A DNA stretch of 64,000 bases, from positions 1 to 64,000 of the forward strand of contig JAMCRJ010000076.1 of NCBI GenBank assembly GCA_023381645.1. The letters run 5' to 3'. Both the position numbers and the translations under genes were made by a program. The notes beneath the pieces are model-generated. The model made no database searches. It was not told the origin of the DNA and saw only the letters and a list, made by a program, of their open reading frames with translations. The DNA is from Gammaproteobacteria bacterium (GTDB taxonomy: Bacteria > Pseudomonadota > Gammaproteobacteria > Acidithiobacillales > Acidithiobacillaceae). Shown in pieces: positions 16,746 through 25,092 of the stretch (position 1 is the first letter of the stretch; every line of letters starts with the position of its first letter).

Positions 16746-17492
16746 TCAGTCATCGCCATCCGCATGTTTCTGTGAGAGAAACCCGATGCCATCCAGTACC
16801 TGATAAAGATCTCGCGCATAATAATCGGGCGCTACGTCGTTATAGGATTTGCTGCCCTGATTGGAGTCCACAAAAATGGTTTTCATACCCGCCTGTTGGG
16901 CGCCATAAATATCCCGATACATATCATTGCCGACATAGATGGTTTCATGGGGAGCCACCTCCAGTTGCTCTGCGGCCATAGCGAATAATCGGGGATCTGG
17001 TTTGCGATAGCCGTAGTCACCGGAAATAACCCGCACGTCGAAATATTTCTTGATACCCAGCGCGCGCATTTCGGGGAGTGCAAAGCAGCGTTGCGCGTCG
17101 GAAACAGTCGCCATCCGGTAGCTTTCCTGAACACTTTTCAGGATACGTTTGACACCGTCGTAACGCTCCAGGCGGGTGCGGGAGAGACCACGATGCAGGC
17201 GAGCCAGCTCTCTGGCCAGTTTCCCCCGGCCTTTGAGGGGTTTGCTGTTTTCCTGGACGAGCAACGTGTGCCAGATCGCCTCGACGTCGATTTCCGGATA
17301 TCTTTCCGCAGATTGGCGTTTTCCTTCTTTCAGGATCGCAAAGTAGCGTTCGCGGACCTCACGCCGGTTCATGAAGACCCGGTGATAGGTGAGATAATGG
17401 GATATGCCACGATAAATCTCCTCCAATTCCTCGTTGGTTTCAATGTTGATCAGGGTACCATAAAGATCGAAAAATACGGCGCGTATGGACAT
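16746..17492 (-). CDS. HAD-superfamily hydrolase (248 aa)
   Basis: Haloacid dehalogenase-type phosphatase. Motif I is DLYGT with the nucleophile Asp9; motif II is the TVSDAQ segment (~132-137), motif III the KPD lysine (GYRKPDPRLF), and motif IV is GNDMYRDIYGA with paired acidic residues. A helical cap lies between motifs I and II. Its ATG follows four bases after the stop of the APH-like kinase gene, whose last codons carry the GGAGA ribosome site, so both are cotranscribed. It is convergent with kdpE. Substrate unknown; pairing with a kinase suggests a small phosphorylated metabolite. Confidence 0.85.
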   Translation of the reverse strand: MSIRAVFFDLYGTLINIETNEELEEIYRGISHYLTYHRVFMNRREVRERYFAILKEGKRQSAERYPEIDVEAIWHTLLVQENSKPLKGRGKLARELARLHRGLSRTRLERYDGVKRILKSVQESYRMATVSDAQRCFALPEMRALGIKKYFDVRVISGDYGYRKPDPRLFAMAAEQLEVAPHETIYVGNDMYRDIYGAQQAGMKTIFVDSNQGSKSYNDVAPDYYARDLYQVLDGIGFLSQKHADGDD

Positions 17493-17496
17493 GGTG

Positions 17497-18495
17497 TTAT
17501 CTCCGCAGAATGTGAGTGGCTTCGTGGATCAGGGCCTGACTGTAACGCCAGTCAAGCCAGGAATTGCGGGCAATGCGTAACAGGGTCATGCCCATGTAAA
17601 AGGGGATCCGTTCGGTAATCGACGCGAAAGCGGCATGACAATCCGGAAAATGGGTGCTGTATTCCCAGAGAAAATGGCCGATAAATGGTTCGGCATGCTC
17701 CCCATGATGGGTGCTGCGCATGAAGTGATGTTTCAGTTCTCCCGCGATCATGCCGAGATCATACGCGCGATCTGCAAATTGCATCCGTTCCAGATCGATG
17801 GCAATCGTACGCCGATGGGCTGCGAAGAGAAAATTGGAGGGCGTGGCGTCGCCATGGATCAGCACCTGCCGGTCCGCCCACATGCAGCCCATATATTGCC
17901 AGCGCTCCCGGTAATGAAGGAGTTCTCCGGTCTGATGAGTGGATATCCGCTGGCGTCTCTGCAGGCGCGCCATGATCTTGTCGAAATAGGCAAATTGGGC
18001 ATCAAAGCATGCGGTCTCAACGCGGGCTGTCCGGTTATGCAATTTGGCAAGGAAATAGCCGAGGTCCGTGAGGCGGGCATATAATAACTCCGCATCGTTG
18101 TGTTCAATACTCTCTCCGATGACCCTGGAGAGGGATTGCCCAGGACAGAATTCCTCGATGAGGACGCTGTTGATATCCCGTGAAATTCCCAGGGGCTGCG
18201 GAATATACAGGCGTTCGGTCTGGAAACCCAGTTCGCGCAGCAGATGCATATGCCGCCATTCGTTGTGCGCCCGGTCCCAGGCCTGTTGCGGGTCCTTATG
18301 GATACGGTTGAAGAACTTGCCGATCACTTTCTGTTGTGAATGGGTTTCCTCATAGAGAAAAACCGCATTGGAAGCCGGAAATTGAAATACCCGAAACCGA
18401 CTGGAGCCCTGCCCACGGTCTGGTCGTGGAAATATCTGCCCATTGAGATACGCGTAGAGTGGATCGTGGGGATTCAAACGGCCCAGGTATTTCAT
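17497..18495 (-). CDS. Aminoglycoside-phosphotransferase-fold kinase (332 aa)
   Basis: A small-molecule kinase of the APH/choline kinase fold. The catalytic loop is HGDATPSNFLF (~216-226) and the Mg-binding aspartate lies in AIDLERMQFADRAYDLG (~234-250); an N-lobe lysine precedes FFNRIHKDP. These motifs occur in APH, homoserine, fructosamine and maltose kinases alike, so the substrate cannot be assigned, and an antibiotic-resistance function is unlikely in this chromosomal operon. The start ATG overlaps the stop of the upstream membrane-protein gene by ATGA. Confidence 0.8.
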   Translation of the reverse strand: MKYLGRLNPHDPLYAYLNGQIFPRPDRGQGSSRFRVFQFPASNAVFLYEETHSQQKVIGKFFNRIHKDPQQAWDRAHNEWRHMHLLRELGFQTERLYIPQPLGISRDINSVLIEEFCPGQSLSRVIGESIEHNDAELLYARLTDLGYFLAKLHNRTARVETACFDAQFAYFDKIMARLQRRQRISTHQTGELLHYRERWQYMGCMWADRQVLIHGDATPSNFLFAAHRRTIAIDLERMQFADRAYDLGMIAGELKHHFMRSTHHGEHAEPFIGHFLWEYSTHFPDCHAAFASITERIPFYMGMTLLRIARNSWLDWRYSQALIHEATHILRR

Positions 18496-19028
18496 TGGGT
18501 GCCTTTTGCCTCGTCATGAATCTCCGGGGGTGGGGGCCGCAGTGCCGGATGCAATTCTATCCTGACGATTTTCCAGCCTGATTCCGCACCGTTCAGCAAC
18601 GGTGCGATATTTCTCTGGATTTGTTGCTCCAGCGCAGCCCTGGCTGAGGTGGAGTCGGTGACGCCGACCAGGTCCGGAAACGCCATGAAGGGGTTGGCGA
18701 TACGCGCATCCAGTTGTCCCTGCAGTGGGAGAAGGCTCTTCCAGGGGCCATCGCCCTGCAGGACGGCCACCGGATGAATGGTCAGGACATGGATTTGCCC
18801 GGCATGATCCGTAATGGTGACGCCATAAGACCCCAGGTCCACGGCACGTTGGGCGGGCATCGGCCCGGCGGGTTTCGGTGTCACCAGCGGCGCGCCGATA
18901 CTCCGTGGACGAACCGGCAGATGGAGGGCTATACCCACGGCAATGGCTGTGAGCAGCACGGCGAGGATGCCGAAAATCGCCCTTCGACCGCGGCTGGACC
19001 GGGCCCACTTTTTGGGGCGTGTTGCCAA
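18492..19028 (-). CDS. Membrane-anchored protein, unknown function (178 aa)
   Basis: A basic N-terminus (ATRPKKWARSSRGRR), one hydrophobic helix (~19-38) and a C-terminal domain of about 135 residues predicted to face the periplasm. The C-terminal half (DARIANPFMAFPDLVGVTDSTSARAALEQQIQ) shows no family I recognise, but the overall plan resembles FliL-like anchors. The frame can be opened at 19178, but a TTG at 19028 preceded by AAGGAGAAACGGAGA is far better. It overlaps the kinase gene by ATGA and begins the three-gene operon with the HAD hydrolase. Confidence 0.65.
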   Translation of the reverse strand: MATRPKKWARSSRGRRAIFGILAVLLTAIAVGIALHLPVRPRSIGAPLVTPKPAGPMPAQRAVDLGSYGVTITDHAGQIHVLTIHPVAVLQGDGPWKSLLPLQGQLDARIANPFMAFPDLVGVTDSTSARAALEQQIQRNIAPLLNGAESGWKIVRIELHPALRPPPPEIHDEAKGTQ

Positions 19029-19338
19029 TCTCCGTTTCTCCTTTCCAGCAGAACAGTGTCCGCCTGTGCGATATCCCTTCCTGCCAGCAAGGAACGTGGG
19101 CGATGTGGTTAGTGGGGCGGTTGTAGCACGGGCGAGGCCGCTGAAAGCAACATGGCGCAGGGTTGTATTATACACCATCTTCGGATTTTATTGGCGGCCG
19201 GCTGTTGCGCCGCGCCAGCCAGAACAGGGGGTACGGCCCACAGGGCCGAGAAGGTATCCATGCCGTTCAGTGAAATCAGTTGTTGCAGGGGACCTGAACC
19301 GAAGGATCCGCTGCCGATGATGACATCGGCAGCCATGT
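19029..19338. other. 310-bp gap between the SDR gene and the kinase operon
   Basis: No convincing gene is seen. A minus-strand TATAAT (revcomp at 19167-19172) about 140 bp before the TTG start at 19028 is a good -10 candidate for the kinase operon, though no clear -35 is visible. A short CGGCCC/GGGCCG hairpin lies near 19230-19245, without a T-run. A 75-codon frame (19109-19336) begins just after the SDR stop but has no family or composition support. Confidence 0.4.
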
Positions 19339-20124
19339 TCAGCCGCCGTGGCGAAACTCGGGGTAAATCAGCATCCCGCCATCCACCGCAAGGGTAGCGC
19401 CGGTAATGTAACTGGCCAGATCACTGGCGAGAAAGGCCGCCACGTTGCCAATCTCCTCGGGATTGCCGAGACGACCCATGGAGATTTTCTCATTCAGGTC
19501 TTTGAGGGACTGCGGGTCACTCCAGACCGACTGATTGATGGGTGTCTGGATGGCACCGGGGGCAATGGCCACGACCCGGATACCTTTATCCGCCGTTTCC
19601 TGGGCGAGGGTCTTGGTGAACATGGACAGACCTGCCTTGGCGCTGGTATAGGCGCTGTAGCCTTCCCAGGGAATAAACTCATGCACGGAGGTGATATTGA
19701 TGATCACCCCGCGTTTGGCCTTCTCCATACGTGGAATGGCGGCACGGGCGCAGTAGTAGGGGCCCATGAGATCGACGGCAAGGACCTTTTCCCATACCTG
19801 AGGATCATCATCGCCGACGCTGGCGCGCGGACCATCCATACCGGCATTGTTGACGAGAATATCCAGGCCGCCGAAGGCGGATTCGATTTCCTGCAGCAGC
19901 TTCTCCACGGCCGCAGGATCAGCCACATCGGCCTGAAAAGGCTGAGCCTTGCCGCCCCGCTTCTGGATGGCCGCGACCACCGCCTCGGCTTCGTCCAGAC
20001 CTTTCCGGTAATGCACTGCCACCTGTGCCCCGGCCGCAGCCAGCGTCTCGGCAATGGCGCGTCCGAGGCCGCCACTTCCACCCGTGACCAGCGCCCGCCG
20101 GCCCTGCAAGTCCAGACTGATCAT
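19339..20124 (-). CDS. Short-chain dehydrogenase/reductase (261 aa)
   Basis: Classical NAD(P)-dependent SDR. Cofactor motif TGGSGGLGRAIA (~14-25), NNAG (~91-94), catalytic Ser (ITSVHEF), Tyr and Lys (YSAYTSAKAG, YxxxK) and a C-terminal GATLAVDGGM are all present. The pattern resembles bacterial glucose 1-dehydrogenases and related enzymes. The ATG at 20124 overlaps the stop of the glucoamylase gene by ATGA, so glucose released by that enzyme is a plausible substrate, though this is inference. GGAGG lies just upstream within the glucoamylase 3' end. Confidence 0.85.
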   Translation of the reverse strand: MISLDLQGRRALVTGGSGGLGRAIAETLAAAGAQVAVHYRKGLDEAEAVVAAIQKRGGKAQPFQADVADPAAVEKLLQEIESAFGGLDILVNNAGMDGPRASVGDDDPQVWEKVLAVDLMGPYYCARAAIPRMEKAKRGVIINITSVHEFIPWEGYSAYTSAKAGLSMFTKTLAQETADKGIRVVAIAPGAIQTPINQSVWSDPQSLKDLNEKISMGRLGNPEEIGNVAAFLASDLASYITGATLAVDGGMLIYPEFRHGG

Positions 20125-22484
20125 GCGCCACCTCCGACAATATCGATATGAAAATCCTCGCCCTGCCAGTGGCCACTGTCGCGCCAGAGGATGGTGAACT
20201 GTACGCTGTCCCCGACCGGCAATTTCTGCACCGGCAGGGTGGCGACATGGCCGAGACCCCAGTCTTCCGACTCGGTATCCTGTATTGCCTGCCAGCCGTT
20301 GCTGCCCCAGTGTACGGTGAATGGCGCCTGCAACAACACCCGCAGTTCCTGCCCTGCTGGCAGTTGACGCGGCCGCTGGCGCAGGCGCCAGATCCGGTAG
20401 TCGATCTTCGGGGCTCTGCCCTGATAACGCTTCCAGGTCTGCGCCGGGCGGTCCACAGGGTGGCCCTGCGCAGCGCTGTGGCACAGCTTGATGAACTCAC
20501 CGTGGGCCCAGACCAGGGGCATGGCCGAGCCGCTGGGGTGGCCGGGGAACAGACCTTTCTCCGGTATGGCGTCGGACTCCCAGACCTGTTCCGGCAGCAT
20601 TCCACCGTTGCCGGTCATGGCCGCCATGGCATTGATGTAGGGCAGGGCGTCTTCGCCGGCGGAGAGGGCGTAATGGCCCCGTTCCCCTACCAGCAAAGGC
20701 CAGCCACGACCGATGCCGGTACCATCAAAGGGGCTTCCATCGGCATGTTCCCCGTAACCGTCGCCGTTGTAGCGGTGCCAGACCGGGCCGCAGGGGGTGT
20801 CCGTCCGGAGCAGTCCATCCATGACCTTGACCGAGGCGGTGACGTGCGGATCATCCGCGCTGCGCAGGCCGTAACGCACCAGTTGCAGGAAGTCGTTGCC
20901 GACCTGTTCGCCAGCGGACAAGTGTGGATCATGGGCACGGTTCTTGATCAGTACCCACTCCTTCTGGGCGCCATCCTGCACCAGGATATCCTCCGGGATG
21001 ATGCGGACGTAGTGACCGGGTACCTGAAAGCGTTTGGCAAGGCCGGTATCGCGCGCAAAGGTCCATTCCTCCAGTCGTGCATTCCAGTAATCGGCCAGCA
21101 TCAGGGCACAGTCAGCGTCCTTCCCGCCAAGGAAGCCGGCACCCTCCACCAGTGCGGCGATGGCCACTGCGAGGGTGAAAAGATTGACGCCGCCATCTTC
21201 CTCCCAGCGGTCCTGCCCAGTCACCGGCCCCTCGTGGACGATAAAGTGCAAGGCACGGGTGATCATGTCGGTGACGGCTACGTTCTCCAGCATCTGCGCC
21301 TCGCGCAATGCCGAGGCAAGGAGCACCGGGAATCCCGTTTCATCGAGCTGCACCCCTTGCCAGAAGGGTTTACCGCCCAGCCATTGATTCTGTAACCAGT
21401 GCCCGTCGGCCTGTTGGGTGCTGATGAGATAGGTCAGTACGTGTCGCGCCTCGGTGGTGGCCCCGAAAGCGAGCAGGGCCCCTGCGCTTTCCACCAGATC
21501 CCGGGACCAGACCAGATGATAGCCGCCGCGACTGTCGCTGGACTCGCCCCAGGGCACCGAGAGACTGGCCACCATTGCGCCGGGGAAGGTACGGTCCTCA
21601 TGTACCTTGAGAATGTTGGTGGAGCGCGCGTACAGGGTTTTAGCCGCCGCCGGCAGTTTGCTGACGCAGTGGTGCTGGGTGGGATGGCGTTGGTGCCAGG
21701 CATTCCAGCCAGCGCTGTAATCCGCCGCGCGGCTCTGAAAGCCCTCGGCCAGGGAGGACCAGGCGTTGGTAGCGGCTGCTTCCTTGCTCGTGCCAAGACC
21801 CAGTGCCAGCGTGCCCTGCTGTGGCAGACGACCCGCCAGGGCCACCTCACCTGGTCCGGCCTCCTGATAGGCCCACTGCATCCGTCCGTTCTGATGAAAA
21901 TCCTGCCAGAGATCACTGGTACCCACTTCGCCCACCGTGCAGCGTTCCAGTGCCGGATAGCCGTCGGCATTGCGGCAGGCGAGTGCCAGGCCAAAAGGTC
22001 CCTGTTCTGCCCAGAGTACTGGCCGGCCTTCCCAATCACCCACCCACGCGCAGTTGTTTTCGGCATCCTCACCGAGACGTGCGGAGCAGAGCAGATAGGG
22101 CCGCAGCGCGGCATCGCCCTTCAGATGGAAGTCGAGCAGGAGCACGTCACGTTCCGGGTCCGCGCAGATTTTCAGGGTGAAGTCGAAGCGGTCGTGATGA
22201 TGGTGGATGACAGGCAGAGGAACGAGGGGGTCCTCCATCTCCAGTTGGGGTTCTGGCAGGCCCTTCAGTTCCTGCCAGAAGCCCTGATCATCGGCAACGA
22301 TGAAGCCGAGGTCGCGCGTCTGAGGGATGTCTATACGCGGGTAAAAGACTTCGGTGACAATCCCCCTGCCCGTGGTAAACCAGATTTTTCCGCTGCCCAG
22401 CGCCGTGCCCACGCAGGATTTCCGGGCGGTGGACCAGAAGGGGTGGCGCCAGGCCGCAGCGGGCGCTTTGCGTGGGTTATCCAC
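20121..22484 (-). CDS. GH15 glucoamylase / glucodextranase-like enzyme (787 aa)
   Basis: Inverting glycoside hydrolase releasing glucose from the non-reducing end of alpha-glucans. An N-terminal beta-sandwich (residues ~20-280) precedes the (alpha/alpha)6 barrel with family motifs GGYHLVWSRDL (~330), FWQGVQLDETG, RWEEDGG (catalytic acid Glu) and GRGWPLLVGERGHY (catalytic base Glu), then a C-terminal beta domain. No signal peptide, so it is probably cytoplasmic and acts on stored glycogen. The start is GTG, immediately after the stop of the penicillin-binding protein gene; the SDR gene overlaps its end. An unexpected operon partner for cell-wall synthesis. Confidence 0.87.
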   Translation of the reverse strand: MDNPRKAPAAAWRHPFWSTARKSCVGTALGSGKIWFTTGRGIVTEVFYPRIDIPQTRDLGFIVADDQGFWQELKGLPEPQLEMEDPLVPLPVIHHHHDRFDFTLKICADPERDVLLLDFHLKGDAALRPYLLCSARLGEDAENNCAWVGDWEGRPVLWAEQGPFGLALACRNADGYPALERCTVGEVGTSDLWQDFHQNGRMQWAYQEAGPGEVALAGRLPQQGTLALGLGTSKEAAATNAWSSLAEGFQSRAADYSAGWNAWHQRHPTQHHCVSKLPAAAKTLYARSTNILKVHEDRTFPGAMVASLSVPWGESSDSRGGYHLVWSRDLVESAGALLAFGATTEARHVLTYLISTQQADGHWLQNQWLGGKPFWQGVQLDETGFPVLLASALREAQMLENVAVTDMITRALHFIVHEGPVTGQDRWEEDGGVNLFTLAVAIAALVEGAGFLGGKDADCALMLADYWNARLEEWTFARDTGLAKRFQVPGHYVRIIPEDILVQDGAQKEWVLIKNRAHDPHLSAGEQVGNDFLQLVRYGLRSADDPHVTASVKVMDGLLRTDTPCGPVWHRYNGDGYGEHADGSPFDGTGIGRGWPLLVGERGHYALSAGEDALPYINAMAAMTGNGGMLPEQVWESDAIPEKGLFPGHPSGSAMPLVWAHGEFIKLCHSAAQGHPVDRPAQTWKRYQGRAPKIDYRIWRLRQRPRQLPAGQELRVLLQAPFTVHWGSNGWQAIQDTESEDWGLGHVATLPVQKLPVGDSVQFTILWRDSGHWQGEDFHIDIVGGGA

Positions 22485-24974
22485 TCAGAAAAGGCTCTTG
22501 ATGGTGTTCATCAGTCTGTCGCCGATATCCGTTCCCGCGCCGCTTGTCGTTGACGCTGTGGGCGCGGCAACGGGCGGATATCCGGCGAGATAATCACTGA
22601 CGCCAATGATATTGCTGCCACCGCTGATGGTCGGGCCGGTCACCGAGGGCGGCCGAAAGAATCCGGTAGACGGGCTGCCCGCCATTGCCGTCCGCATATA
22701 GTGAATCCAGATCGGCAACGCCTCCCGCGCACCCGCAGCCCAGCGGCCCATGGTGCGGTTGTCGTCGTAGCCCACCCAGACGCTGGTAGTGATGCGTGGG
22801 CTAAACCCGTTGAACCAGGCGTTGTTTTCGTGGTTGGTCGTGCCGGTTTTGCCGGCGATGTCATTGCGCCCGAGACTCTGGGCGGCGACACCGGTCCCAA
22901 TTTTGATCACCTGCTGCATCATTTCGGTCAACAGGTAGGCCACCCCGGGGGGTATGGCCGTCTGCTGGGGGGGCGGAGTATAGCCCATGGGGCAGTTGAG
23001 CAGGGAGATCTGTGTGCCACGACTGTTGACGATTCTGGTGATGAGATAGGGCTTGGGCAAAAAACCGCCACTGGAGAAGACCGCATAGGCGCGAGCGAGT
23101 TGCAGGGGGCTATAGTCCCCCGCCCCCAGCACCATGGACGGCACCTGAGGCACCTGCTTTGCCGGAAAACCAAAGCGTTGCACATACTGCGCTGCGTAGG
23201 GAATGCCGATATCCATCAGGATGCGCACACTGGGCACGTTGTGGGAGTAAGCCAGGTTCGACCATACCGGGATGGGCGTATTGGAGAACTGGTTGCTGTA
23301 GTTGGTCGGTACATAGACCTGCCCGGTGGGTAGGGTGATGGACAGGGGGGTGTCCGGAATCGGGGTCTGGGGCGTCATGTAGGTATTCTTGCCGGAAGCC
23401 AGCAGGGCCGGCGCATCCATGGCTGCGGCGTAGACGAACGGCTTGAAGCCCGATCCGGGTTGCCGGTAGGCAAACACGGCGCGATCGAAATGGCTGAGTT
23501 CATAGCTGAAGCCGCCCACCAGGGCGTGGATGGCCCCGGTGCGACTGTCCAAACTGACCAGGGCGCCCTGTACCTGGGGAATTTGTGAAAGCTGCCAGCC
23601 CGCGTTCTTCCCGGCCGAGGACCAGACATTGGCTCCCCATTCCTGGCCAGCCCCAGCCGTGACAGCGTTGACATAAGGGCGTAGCCAGATCAGATCGCCG
23701 CTGTGCAGGACCGCGCTTACCGTACGCGGCATGGGTGCGCCCACACGGGGGCGTGCCCAGTTGACGTCGCGCAGGGTCAGTGTGACCGTTTTTGTGCCTT
23801 CCAGAGAGACCGTGGCGCTTTTGGCGTCGGCGCCGACCACTACGCCCCATTTGAGGTTGGCCGGGTCATGTGGTGGCAATATGTCAGGCCGCTTGCCTGC
23901 GAGAGCCGCCTGCAGTGCAGCCCCGCTGAGACGTGCGATGGGGCCGCGGTAGCTTTTGGGGTCCATGCTGGAGAGCCCCATATCGTAGTTTTCCAGACCC
24001 ACGGCAATCGCCTCATTTGCCGCTTCCTGATCTTGCGGCACGATGGTGGTATACACCTTGAGGCCGGAACGGTAGGTGAAATCGCTGCCGAATTGCTGGG
24101 TGAGCCAACTGGCGATCCAGTCGGTGACGTAGGGCGCGCCATTGCTGGCTGCGGCATGATAGCGTGAGAGAATGGGTTCCGCATTGGCCTTCACCTCCTC
24201 ATCCGCAGAAATATAGCCGAGCTTTTCCATGCGTTTGAGCACATAGCCGCGGCGCCTCCTGGCGAGATCGGGATTCACTACGGGGTTTAAGACCGAAGGT
24301 GCCGGCGGTAGGCCGGCAATGGTGGCCATTTCCCCCAGGGTCAGTTCACTGACGCCTTTTCCGAAATAGGTCCGGGCCGCTGCCTGCACGCCGTAGGCCC
24401 CTTGCCCGAGATAAATCTTGTTCAGATAAAGTTCAAGAATCTGCTTATGGGTAAAATGAGCGGCGAGTTTGTATGCTAGGAGAATTTCCGCGATCTTCCG
24501 GGAAATGGTTTTTTGCGGAGTCAGGTAAAAGTTCCGGGCCACCTGCTCCGGGATGGTGCTGGCACCCTGCATCGGCGCCATATGAATGACGTCCACCACC
24601 GCGGCACGCAGAATCCCGGGATAACTGACCGGATAATACAGCGGGTTGTTACTGTAGAAACGGGCGTTTTCGGCGGATATGAAGGCTTCCTGCAACCGGG
24701 CCGGAATCTGGTCGAGTGGCAGCGCATAGCGCATCTGAGGGCCGACCTCCTGCAGCAGCGCGCCGTTCGCGGCATATATCCGCAAGGGTTCATCCGGACG
24801 CCATTCCTTGAGTTCGTGGACAGGCGGTAGAGTCTGCCAGATGCGGTAGACATAAATTCCGACACCGATCCCGATATTGATCAGAATCAGCAGGATGATC
24901 AGTAAAATCCAGCGTCCATAATGGTGGCGCCTCGGTTGCCTGGAGCGCGCGCGCGGGGTATTAGCTTGAGCCAT
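22485..24974 (-). CDS. mrcA: Bifunctional penicillin-binding protein 1A type (829 aa)
   Basis: Peptidoglycan glycosyltransferase/transpeptidase anchored in the inner membrane (helix ~22-42). The GT51 domain has Glu102 followed by Asn where ED is usual, GASTIPEQ (138-144), RKIAE and KQILELYLN; the next part of motif 1 reads SNNP instead of the usual HxG. The transpeptidase domain is orthodox: S508-GFK511, S577-HN579 and K709-TGT712. An OB-like insertion (~370-470) separates the two. Total length is normal. Read divergently from gltX across a long palindrome; the glucoamylase and SDR genes follow with no gap. Gene symbol is by type; a paralogue could exist. Confidence 0.88.
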   Translation of the reverse strand: MAQANTPRARSRQPRRHHYGRWILLIILLILINIGIGVGIYVYRIWQTLPPVHELKEWRPDEPLRIYAANGALLQEVGPQMRYALPLDQIPARLQEAFISAENARFYSNNPLYYPVSYPGILRAAVVDVIHMAPMQGASTIPEQVARNFYLTPQKTISRKIAEILLAYKLAAHFTHKQILELYLNKIYLGQGAYGVQAAARTYFGKGVSELTLGEMATIAGLPPAPSVLNPVVNPDLARRRRGYVLKRMEKLGYISADEEVKANAEPILSRYHAAASNGAPYVTDWIASWLTQQFGSDFTYRSGLKVYTTIVPQDQEAANEAIAVGLENYDMGLSSMDPKSYRGPIARLSGAALQAALAGKRPDILPPHDPANLKWGVVVGADAKSATVSLEGTKTVTLTLRDVNWARPRVGAPMPRTVSAVLHSGDLIWLRPYVNAVTAGAGQEWGANVWSSAGKNAGWQLSQIPQVQGALVSLDSRTGAIHALVGGFSYELSHFDRAVFAYRQPGSGFKPFVYAAAMDAPALLASGKNTYMTPQTPIPDTPLSITLPTGQVYVPTNYSNQFSNTPIPVWSNLAYSHNVPSVRILMDIGIPYAAQYVQRFGFPAKQVPQVPSMVLGAGDYSPLQLARAYAVFSSGGFLPKPYLITRIVNSRGTQISLLNCPMGYTPPPQQTAIPPGVAYLLTEMMQQVIKIGTGVAAQSLGRNDIAGKTGTTNHENNAWFNGFSPRITTSVWVGYDDNRTMGRWAAGAREALPIWIHYMRTAMAGSPSTGFFRPPSVTGPTISGGSNIIGVSDYLAGYPPVAAPTASTTSGAGTDIGDRLMNTIKSLF

Positions 24975-24998
24975 TCCGTTTCTTTCCGTGTGTATGAG

Positions 24999-25038
24999 TA
25001 CTTCGCAAAGTGCATTCTGGCCTGCACTTTGCGAAGTA
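24999..25038. repeat. Perfect palindrome, 16-bp arms, between the PBP1A and gltX genes
   Basis: TACTTCGCAAAGTGCA (24999-25014) is exactly complementary to 25023-25038, with an 8-bp centre. The element lies between two divergent start codons (24974 and 25093), 24 and 54 bp away. It could be an operator for a dimeric regulator, a strong RNA hairpin in either leader, or a member of a dispersed repeat family. No T-run follows, so it is not a clear terminator. Confidence 0.7.
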
Positions 25039-25092
25039 TCCTATCCCGGCTTTTGCATTGCGATGCGGCCGATGGCGCAATACTATACCACC

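Noticed and set aside
19109..19336. 75-codon frame after the SDR gene
   Set aside because: No family, weak composition, crosses the -10 candidate of the next operon.
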